Source: Ignavibacteriota bacterium
GTDB taxonomy: Bacteria; Bacteroidota; Ignavibacteria; Ignavibacteriales; Melioribacteraceae
Assembly (NCBI GenBank): GCA_016708125.1
Contig: JADJGF010000001.1
Span: 2,006,001-2,070,000 of the forward strand
Length of the DNA: 64,000 bases
Direction of reading: 5' to 3'
A model generated the notes under the pieces. The model had not been told where the DNA came from, did not search any database, and worked only from the letters and a program-made list of their open reading frames with translations. A program made the position numbers and the translations under genes. Shown one piece after another: positions 9,310 to 16,036 of this stretch (the first letter of the stretch is position 1; each line of letters begins with the position of its first letter).

Positions 9310-11973
9310 TCATTTTAGATAAATCATTTTTTTTGTAATGGAAAAATTTTCTGTAATCAATGAATAATAATAAATTCCCGAACTTAATTCTTCTGCATCA
9401 AAATTTACTTGGTAATTTCCAGGAGTTTTTTTCTCGTTTACCAATGTTTTGATTTCTCTTCCCAAAACATCATAAATTTTCAATGAAACATGATCATTGT
9501 CATCCCGAACTTGTTTCGGGATCTTTGAATTATTTTGATGCTGAAATGAATTCAGCATGACAGACTGTGAAATAGAATATTCTATTGTCGTTGTTGGATT
9601 AAACGGATTTGGATAATTTTGTTTTAATACGAATTTATTTGGGATTTCAGATTTCTCATAATTTACATTTGTAATTGGATTCAAATCTAATTTATAAATT
9701 CCTCTTCCGTGAGTTCCGATTGCTAAATAATTTTCCGTGGAATGAATTTTCATATCGTTTACAACAACAATTGGTAAATTACTTCCTAAAATTTCCCAAT
9801 TATTCCCTTCATCGTAACTTACAAATACTCCAATATCATTTCCTAGATAAAGAATTTTTGGATTTATTTTATCAATTTCAAAAGCGTTAACTGGTGCATC
9901 TGGTAATCCCTTATTAATTTCTTGCCAGCTTTCGCCAAAGTTTTCACTTCTAAAAACATGGGACTGAGGTTCTGCCCAACGCAAACCGGAAAAAGTTGCA
10001 TAAACAATATTTTCTTTTGTTGGATGAACTGCAACTCTTGTAACCCATCTTTGCGGAAGATTATTAGAAATGTTTTCCCAAGTATTTCCGTAATCTTTAG
10101 TCACCCAAACATTTCCATCATCCGTTCCCGCATAAATTACATTTGAGTCTGAAGGCGAAACTGCAATTGTAGAAATTGTACCAATTTTTTTTTCAAAATT
10201 ATAATCAGTCAATTTTGGACTAATTGAATCCCAAGTTTCTGCAGAATTTATAGTTCTGTAAATTTTATAAGTTCCGTAATATAAAACATTTGAATTATTT
10301 GGGTCCATTGCAACCGGAGTTGACCAATTTGTTGGTTCACTTTGATTAATTCCGTTTAAGGTCCAATTAAAATTCTTTCCACCATCAATACTTTTAAATA
10401 AATTTCCAAATTGTGATTCTGCAAAAATTATTTGCGAATTATTCGGATCGACAATTGTGTAAAATCCATCTCCACCTAAAATTCTTTCCCAGTCATTTTC
10501 ACTGCCGGAATTAGTAATAATAGTTCCGTTATCTTGAGTTCCACCCAAAAAAGTTTGCAAATTATTTTTATCCAAACCGATTTCATAAAATTGAGTTGCT
10601 GGAAGTTGAACCGGATTTGACCAAGTAATTCCGCCGTCTTGTGAAATATTAATTCCGCCATCATTTCCGGAAATTATATAATCCGGATTATTTGGATGAA
10701 ATGCCAATGCGTGATGATCAACATGAAGCGGAAAATCAATTCCGTAACCGTAACTGAAATCCCAATTTACGCCGCTGTTTGTAGATTTTAAAAGCGGTAC
10801 ATCCAGAACAAAAATTGTTTCCGGAATTTGCGGATGAACTCTAACTTGTCCAAAATACCAGCCAAAATTTCCGCTTCCCGTAAAATCAGAATTTGTTTTT
10901 ATCCAATTTTCTCCGCTATCAATCGATTTAAAAATTCCGGTTAAAAAAATTCCATCACTAAAAGTTGCATAAATAATTTGAGGATTTGATTGAGAAATAC
11001 TTAAACCAATTCTTCCAATATTTTCAATTGCTTCATTTGGCAAACCATTTTCGGTTCCCAATTTTTCCCAAGTTTTCCCGCCATTAATTGTTTTGTAAAT
11101 TCCGCTTGTTGGTCCATAAAGATGACTATTCAAAAGAAAAACTGGTCGCCTAACTCTTTCCCACATTGCCGCAAAAATTTCATTGGAATTATTTGGATTT
11201 ATTACCAAATCAATTGCACCGGTTGAGTCTGATACAAACAGAGATTTTTCCCAACTTAAACCGGCGTCTTCGCTTAAAAAAACTCCTCTTTGTGAATTTG
11301 GTGTAAAATAACTTCCAACCGCCGCCACCCAAATTTTTTGCGAATTATTTGGATCAACAATTATTCTTCCAATAGAAACAGACGAATCCAATCCAATAAA
11401 ATTCCAAGTTTCTCCGGCATTAATGGATTTGAAAATTCCAACTCCGGGGAAATTATTATGTCCACCGTTTGCTTCTCCGGTTCCCACAAAAATTATATTT
11501 GGATTATTTGGATCAGTTCCAATATCGCCAATTGATAAACACGGCTGTTCATCAAAAATTGGGAACCAATTTATTCCCGTATCTTCTGATTTAAAAACTC
11601 CACCGGTTGCCGACGCAGCATAAACTATATTCGGGTTTTGCGGATTAAATTCAATATCCACAACTCTTCCGCCAATATTTGTGGGACCAACAAATTCCCA
11701 TTCAAAATTTTGCGATACACTATTTTTATTTAATTTTTGTTCTTTTCGTAAACTTTTAAATTGCGCAAATAATTCATTGTAAGCATTTTGTTTAAAATCA
11801 TAATAGGGAAAAGTTCTTTTCACCATTTCATAATCGGCGGGGAAAAACTTTGCATCTAGATTTTTTTTCTTCGTAAAAACTTGATTTGTAAATTCTTTTT
11901 GCCAAAAATTTGAAAGGAAAAAGTGAATTGTTAAAAACGATATAACAAATAAATAAAATGTTTTTTTTGTCAT
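9310..11973 (-). CDS. Large secreted sortilin/BNR-repeat beta-propeller protein with T9SS sorting domain
   Basis: This 887-residue protein has an N-terminal hydrophobic signal ('FYLFVISFLTIHFFLS') and many Asp-box/BNR-like units ('SxDxGxTWxxI', for example 'KSEDTGINWFPI', 'KTINGGKTWEKL', 'VTKDYGNTWENI', 'VSYDEGNNWEIL'). These are typical of the VPS10/sortilin-like propellers annotated as glycosyl-hydrolase-like in Ignavibacteria. The C-terminus is a type A sorting domain with 'NYPNPFNPTTTIEYSI' and 'IYDVLGREIKTLVN'. Between these motifs lies a 21-codon palindromic repeat reading 'MLNSFQHQNNSKIPKQV...' (9499-9561). Catalytic activity cannot be claimed. It is divergent from the thiol/heme cluster at 12059. 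Confidence 0.82.
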   Translation of the reverse strand: MTKKTFYLFVISFLTIHFFLSNFWQKEFTNQVFTKKKNLDAKFFPADYEMVKRTFPYYDFKQNAYNELFAQFKSLRKEQKLNKNSVSQNFEWEFVGPTNIGGRVVDIEFNPQNPNIVYAASATGGVFKSEDTGINWFPIFDEQPCLSIGDIGTDPNNPNIIFVGTGEANGGHNNFPGVGIFKSINAGETWNFIGLDSSVSIGRIIVDPNNSQKIWVAAVGSYFTPNSQRGVFLSEDAGLSWEKSLFVSDSTGAIDLVINPNNSNEIFAAMWERVRRPVFLLNSHLYGPTSGIYKTINGGKTWEKLGTENGLPNEAIENIGRIGLSISQSNPQIIYATFSDGIFLTGIFKSIDSGENWIKTNSDFTGSGNFGWYFGQVRVHPQIPETIFVLDVPLLKSTNSGVNWDFSYGYGIDFPLHVDHHALAFHPNNPDYIISGNDGGINISQDGGITWSNPVQLPATQFYEIGLDKNNLQTFLGGTQDNGTIITNSGSENDWERILGGDGFYTIVDPNNSQIIFAESQFGNLFKSIDGGKNFNWTLNGINQSEPTNWSTPVAMDPNNSNVLYYGTYKIYRTINSAETWDSISPKLTDYNFEKKIGTISTIAVSPSDSNVIYAGTDDGNVWVTKDYGNTWENISNNLPQRWVTRVAVHPTKENIVYATFSGLRWAEPQSHVFRSENFGESWQEINKGLPDAPVNAFEIDKINPKILYLGNDIGVFVSYDEGNNWEILGSNLPIVVVNDMKIHSTENYLAIGTHGRGIYKLDLNPITNVNYEKSEIPNKFVLKQNYPNPFNPTTTIEYSISQSVMLNSFQHQNNSKIPKQVRDDNDHVSLKIYDVLGREIKTLVNEKKTPGNYQVNFDAEELSSGIYYYSLITENFSITKKMIYLK
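9499..9561. repeat. 63-bp double-hairpin dispersed repeat inserted in frame
   Basis: The unit is bounded by GTCAT (9499-9503) and ATGAC (9557-9561). It contains two perfect 8-bp hairpins: ATCCCGAA/TTCGGGAT (9502-9509 and 9515-9522) and ATGCTGAA/TTCAGCAT (9538-9545 and 9551-9558), each with a 5-base loop. It is 21 codons long and leaves the host frame open. Similar units, recognisable as 'MLNSFQHxNNSKIPKQVRDD', are familiar to me from Bacteroidota proteins and intergenic regions. Confidence 0.82.
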
Positions 11974-12058
11974 CAGAAATTTTTGGAAAAATTTTTAATT
12001 TTCTCGAATCCCAAATTGAAATTGTGCATCAAATTACAATAATTTATAAAGAAAATAA

Positions 12059-12259
12059 ATGAATATAGTTTACAAGCGAATTTTACCGGTTTTAGGCGGT
12101 GCAATTTTAGGATATGCATACTACTATTTTATTGGCTGTAATTCCGGAAGCTGTCCAATTACAAGCAATCCATATATTTCAACTGTTTACGGTGCGGCGG
12201 TAGGATTTTTAATTTCAATTCCTTCGAAAAAGAAAATAAAAGTAGAAAATGATAACTAA
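12059..12259 (+). CDS. DUF6132-type small membrane protein
   Basis: This 66-residue protein has two membrane segments ('VLGGAILGYAYYYFIG' and 'YGAAVGFLISI') around 'CNSGSCPITSNPYISTVYGA'. That Cys-containing motif is characteristic of DUF6132. The gene overlaps the DUF1858 gene by 11 bp and starts a four-gene run with a thioredoxin and a heme lipoprotein. The two cysteines may take part in thiol chemistry at the membrane, as an inference. Function is not established. Confidence 0.75.
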   Translation: MNIVYKRILPVLGGAILGYAYYYFIGCNSGSCPITSNPYISTVYGAAVGFLISIPSKKKIKVENDN

Positions 12260-12449
12260 AGAAATAGAAATTGAAGATTTGGTGAAACAAATTCCCGATG
12301 CGGTTGTTTATTTGATGGAAAATGGAATTAGATGTTTACGTTGCGGCGAACCAATATGGGGAACTTTGGAAAATGCCGCAAAAGAAAAAGGTTTTACTGA
12401 TTCAGAAATTAGTAAATTTGTTTCCGATTTAAATAATATTTCATCTTAA
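12249..12449 (+). CDS. DUF1858-domain protein with CxxC motif
   Basis: This 66-residue protein has the form 'IEDLVKQIPDAVVYLMENGIRCLRCGEPIWGTLENAAKEKGFTD', matching the DUF1858 family of small CxxC proteins often linked to redox or hybrid-cluster enzymes. The cysteines at 29 and 32 are conserved in the family. The gene overlaps the end of the DUF6132 gene by 11 bp and is followed 29 bp later by the TlpA-like thioredoxin, with AGGAG just before that ATG. A thiol or metal-relay function is inferred. Confidence 0.8.
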   Translation: MITKEIEIEDLVKQIPDAVVYLMENGIRCLRCGEPIWGTLENAAKEKGFTDSEISKFVSDLNNISS

Positions 12450-12478
12450 AATAAAATTAAATGATTTAGGAGAAGTGA

Positions 12479-13111
12479 ATGAGCAATAACGATAAAACTC
12501 AAAATACATCAAACAAAAAATTTGATTTTCAAAATCCCAAACACAGAAGTTATCTTTATACCGGAATGTTTATTGTTGCGGTATTATTTTTCTTTGTAAT
12601 CAACAATACAAATGGTGAATCGGAAGAAGGTCCGTATCCGCCGAATTATAATTTAGATACATCGAAATTAACCAACCTTTCTGATTACAAAGGCAAAGTT
12701 ATAATTTTAGATTTCTGGGCAACTTGGTGTCCACCTTGTAGAAAAGGAATTCCGGACTTAATTGAAATTAAAAAAGAATTTAAAGATAAAGGCGTTGAAG
12801 TTATCGGAATTTCACTTGATAGCTTTACAAGAGGCGGAGCAACTAAAAATGATGTTATTCCGTTTATGAAAGATTATGGAATTAATTATCCAATTTTAAT
12901 TGGAGATATGAATGTTGCTCAGCAATACGGCGGAATAAATTCAATTCCTACTTCATTTGTAATTGATAAAGAAGGATATATTGTTTCTTATTATCAAGGA
13001 TTAATAGAAAAAGCGCAATATGTAAGTGATATTAATAAAGCATTAGCAAAAAATTATGTTTCGGATAAAAAATATATTGCTCCGGAATTTTCATTACCAA
13101 AAGCAAAATAA
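12479..13111 (+). CDS. Membrane-anchored TlpA-family thioredoxin
   Basis: This 210-residue protein has one N-terminal membrane helix at about residues 25-42 ('YLYTGMFIVAVLFFFVI') and a periplasmic thioredoxin fold with 'FWATWCPPCRKGIPDL' (Cys84, Cys87) and the cis-Pro loop 'INSIPTSFVIDKEG'. This is the TlpA/ResA/CcmG type, which reduces disulfides outside the cytoplasm, commonly in apocytochrome c maturation. The heme lipoprotein begins 2 bp after its stop, so the two are cotranscribed, and reduction of that protein's CxxCH before heme attachment is a reasonable inference. AGGAG before the ATG supports the start. Confidence 0.88.
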   Translation: MSNNDKTQNTSNKKFDFQNPKHRSYLYTGMFIVAVLFFFVINNTNGESEEGPYPPNYNLDTSKLTNLSDYKGKVIILDFWATWCPPCRKGIPDLIEIKKEFKDKGVEVIGISLDSFTRGGATKNDVIPFMKDYGINYPILIGDMNVAQQYGGINSIPTSFVIDKEGYIVSYYQGLIEKAQYVSDINKALAKNYVSDKKYIAPEFSLPKAK

Positions 13112-13113
13112 CA

Positions 13114-13701
13114 ATGAATAAAATGAAATATTTAATAGCACTTTTAATTGTATCAGCATTAATTTTTGTTTCTTGTAAACAAGAAGTAAAGTTTGATGAA
13201 AAAAAATATTCAGAAGAATTTAGAGGATATGCAAAAGAATATTTACTTGGCTTAAAATCTGTTTTGATGAAAAATATGCACGAAGGCGGACCGATTAAAG
13301 CAGTTACAGTTTGTGCCGATACGGCTTCGGATTTGACAAAACTCTATGCAGAGACAATGAATTTGGAAATTAAGAGAGTAAGTTTTAAAAATCGAAACGA
13401 AAATAATCAACCGGATAATTTTGAAAAAGAAAGTTTGAAAAAATTTGAAGAATTATTTGCCGTAAATAAAATTAACGCCGAAACAGAAATTATAAAAAAA
13501 GTAAATGTTGATGGAAAAGAATCTATCAGATATGTGAAACCAATTCTTGTTGAAGCTCCGTGTTTAAATTGTCATGGAAGCGCAAATGAAATTATCCCGG
13601 AAGTAAAAGAATTAATTCAGAAAAAATATTCTAATGATAAAGCAACCGGTTATAAAATTGGCGATTTAAGAGGCGCAATTTCGATTACAAAAAAATTGTA
13701 A
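13114..13701 (+). CDS. Tll0287-like (DUF3365) monoheme lipoprotein
   Basis: The 195-residue protein has a lipoprotein signal ('YLIALLIVSALIFVSC', Cys21). Its body matches the Tll0287-like heme family: 'GPIKAVTVCADTA', 'KRVSFKNRNENNQPDNFEKE' and a single c-type heme site 'PCLNCHGSA' (Cys150, Cys153, His154) near the C-terminus. Family members are periplasmic monoheme sensor or electron-transfer domains, also found on histidine kinases. Here it is a stand-alone lipoprotein, the last gene of the thiol/heme run, closed by a terminator at 13705-13764. A role in respiration or redox sensing is inferred. Confidence 0.82.
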   Translation: MNKMKYLIALLIVSALIFVSCKQEVKFDEKKYSEEFRGYAKEYLLGLKSVLMKNMHEGGPIKAVTVCADTASDLTKLYAETMNLEIKRVSFKNRNENNQPDNFEKESLKKFEELFAVNKINAETEIIKKVNVDGKESIRYVKPILVEAPCLNCHGSANEIIPEVKELIQKKYSNDKATGYKIGDLRGAISITKKL

Positions 13702-13704
13702 ACT

Positions 13705-13764
13705 AAACTGAGTAAAAGTATTTTTAATTCTTCTAAGAATTTAAAATTTATTTTTACTCAGTTT
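13705..13764. terminator. Bidirectional terminator between convergent genes
   Basis: The perfect 13-bp arms AAACTGAGTAAAA (13705-13717) and TTTTACTCAGTTT (13752-13764) are followed by T-rich sequence in both directions. They lie between the heme lipoprotein (plus) and the REC-HD gene (minus). The loop is long and AT-rich. Confidence 0.75.
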
Positions 13765-14895
13765 TTATTTTAAAATTTTTATTTCTTTACTAACATTTCC
13801 AAGTTTAACATAATTCAATAATTTCAATTTCATCATGTTTGTAATTTCTGCACCTTTTGTAATAAGTACAAATCCGTTTTTATCTACAATATCGGCAGCA
13901 GCCACAACTCCGGGTTCAACCTCATCAATATTGGTCGAAATTAATTTTAAGTTTTGATAAATTCCCGCAATTGTTGCATCCAAGGCAATTAAAACATTTG
14001 GATCAAATTCTTCTTCATATTTTTTTAGTTCATCATAAGCATCTTCAAAAGACATTCCGGTTGTTACATAACTATCAAATTTATTTAGTACATAAAGAAT
14101 TCTTGAAGCAATAGGAAGCTGTTCACCGCAAATATCATATTTGTTTTCACTTTTGTATGGATGAAATTGAAAAAAAATTGATTCGGTAATATTTTCCATC
14201 CGGGGAATATTTTTTAACAAAGATTTACCGACTTGCGGATGTTGATTAAAAATATTTTCTAAATCAATATCTAACTTTTCACCTTTAAATTTCTTATCAA
14301 GAATTTCCGAGGGCATTGTTACTAAGCCGATTTGAGAAAGTAATGAGCTTACTTCAACCTCCCATTTGTTTTCTATATTTAATAAGCTTACAATTTGAGG
14401 AATAAATTTTTGAAAACGTGAAACTCTGCTAAAAGCCACGGGATTTACGGTTGATAGAATATCGATTAATATTTTTATTGTTCCTTTTAAAGTTTTATCT
14501 AATAAATCTTTTTCCGCATTTATTAATTTGAATTGTAGAACTCCATCATTAATTGATGAAAGTAATTTATCGGTTGAGCAAGGTTTGGTTAAAAGTCGAA
14601 ATATATTTCCCTCATTAACAGCTTCAATTGTTGTTGATAAATCTGCAAAACCGGTTAACATCATTCTAACTGTATCCGGAGCAAAATCTTTTACGTGTGA
14701 AAGAAATTGATTTCCGTTCATTTCCGGCATTTTATAATCCGATACTACAACTGCAAAAGGTCCTTCTTGCTTTAATGTTGAAAGTGCCAATTTACCAGAA
14801 GTTGATGTTATAATTTCAAAGTGTGAACGTAAATTTCGTTTATACCCGGAAAGCACATGTTCTTCATCATCAACAAGAAGTATTTTAGGATTCAT
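13765..14895 (-). CDS. Response regulator with degenerate HD(-GYP)-like output domain
   Basis: I start at ATG 14895 because AAGGAGAAG lies just upstream; an earlier in-frame Met would add 12 residues. The receiver occupies residues 4-120 with 'LLVDDEE' and the phospho-Asp in 'VVSDYKMPEMNG' (D53). The C-terminal helical domain is laid out like HD-GYP ('LVTMPSEIL', 'HPQVGKSLLKNIP', 'ASRILYVLNKFDSY'), but the metal ligands are lost: the HD of 'LHDIGK' is 'SQIG' and the 'HHE' is 'FQFH'. Cyclic-di-GMP hydrolysis is therefore unlikely, and a protein-binding output is inferred. Its start overlaps the REC-HDOD gene by 11 bp. A tail at about 330-376 is unassigned. Confidence 0.82.
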   Translation of the reverse strand: MNPKILLVDDEEHVLSGYKRNLRSHFEIITSTSGKLALSTLKQEGPFAVVVSDYKMPEMNGNQFLSHVKDFAPDTVRMMLTGFADLSTTIEAVNEGNIFRLLTKPCSTDKLLSSINDGVLQFKLINAEKDLLDKTLKGTIKILIDILSTVNPVAFSRVSRFQKFIPQIVSLLNIENKWEVEVSSLLSQIGLVTMPSEILDKKFKGEKLDIDLENIFNQHPQVGKSLLKNIPRMENITESIFFQFHPYKSENKYDICGEQLPIASRILYVLNKFDSYVTTGMSFEDAYDELKKYEEEFDPNVLIALDATIAGIYQNLKLISTNIDEVEPGVVAAADIVDKNGFVLITKGAEITNMMKLKLLNYVKLGNVSKEIKILK

Positions 14896-16012
14896 GCAAA
14901 TCTTCTCCTTCATCTTTGTCAAAATCAGCAATTATTTCATTGATGTTTGTTTCATCTAAACTTTCTATGTTAAATTTATTATTGTAAGATATTTTGTGTG
15001 CGATAAATAATATTTTTGTCGGCGTAAATAAATCCGGTTCCGTAAAAATATAATTGTGGTGAAATGCCACAGCTTCAACAATTGGATCCGGCAAACCCCA
15101 AACACCTAATAAATATGCTCCAATATTTGCGTGAGAAGTTTTTGAAAATTGTAAATTTATTTCTTCAACTGAATAATTATTTAGAAGAATTAATTCGCCA
15201 ATATCATGAAGCAATCCGCTTAAGTATGAATCCTCAGTATCTTCATTTGAAAATGATTTTAACAATGCAATTCTCCTTGCTAACAAAGCTACCTTATTAC
15301 TGTGATCCCAAACTTCTTTAAATATTTTTGAATTTTTGTTTTTTTCTTCAAATGCTTTGAAAAGTTTTATTGTTAAAACTAAAGTTTGAATCATTTTGAT
15401 TCCCAAAAAACTTAAAGCTTGCTTAATATTAGTAATATTATGAGGAAGACCAAAAAAAGCGGAATTTGTAAGTTGAAGAATTTTTGCAGTAATTATCGGA
15501 TCGTTAGCAATAATATTTCCAATTTTATCTATTGATGTGTTTGGAGAATTAATTTCATTTTCAAGTTTTATGTAAATTTCCGGTAAACTTGGAAGTGTAT
15601 CTAATCCATTTACAACTTTTTGTAATTCATCATTGTTTAATATTTCTTTTAATCTTATTGTTCTTTCAATTGTTGTTTTTAAAATTCTTGGACTTGTAGG
15701 TTTTAAAAGTGACTGATGAACAATTTTCGAATTCTTCAAAGCCAATTCATCGCTGGCGTAACCGGAAAGTGTAATTCTAATTATTCTTGGAAATTTATCT
15801 TTTACTTCCTGCAAAAGCTGAGTTCCATCAATTCCCGGCATTCTAATATCGGAAACAATTACATCAACATGATTATTATCTAAAATATTTATTGCTTCAT
15901 TCCTTCCGTTTGCATAAAGCAGTTTCCACTCTTTATTCATTGGATACATCATTCTTCTGATTCCGGAAAGAACGTTTTCACTGTCATCGACAAATAATAC
16001 ACTTAAATTCAT
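14885..16012 (-). CDS. Response regulator with HDOD output domain
   Basis: This 375-residue protein has a receiver at residues 3-120 ('LFVDDSEN', D55 in 'VSDIRMPGIDG') and an HDOD domain at about 133-330 ('LPSLPEIYIKL', 'NDPIITAKILQLTNSAFFGL', 'YLSGLLHDIGELILLN'). HDOD proteins act in signalling without known hydrolase activity, often in chemotaxis, motility or c-di-GMP networks. It sits between the PAS kinase (25 bp upstream) and the REC-HD gene (11-bp overlap), so the three form one operon and very likely one phosphorelay. The acidic C-terminus 'DFDKDEGEDLHES' is unusual. Confidence 0.88.
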   Translation of the reverse strand: MNLSVLFVDDSENVLSGIRRMMYPMNKEWKLLYANGRNEAINILDNNHVDVIVSDIRMPGIDGTQLLQEVKDKFPRIIRITLSGYASDELALKNSKIVHQSLLKPTSPRILKTTIERTIRLKEILNNDELQKVVNGLDTLPSLPEIYIKLENEINSPNTSIDKIGNIIANDPIITAKILQLTNSAFFGLPHNITNIKQALSFLGIKMIQTLVLTIKLFKAFEEKNKNSKIFKEVWDHSNKVALLARRIALLKSFSNEDTEDSYLSGLLHDIGELILLNNYSVEEINLQFSKTSHANIGAYLLGVWGLPDPIVEAVAFHHNYIFTEPDLFTPTKILFIAHKISYNNKFNIESLDETNINEIIADFDKDEGEDLHES

Positions 16013-16036
16013 ATAGTTTTTCTATTAATTTTATTT

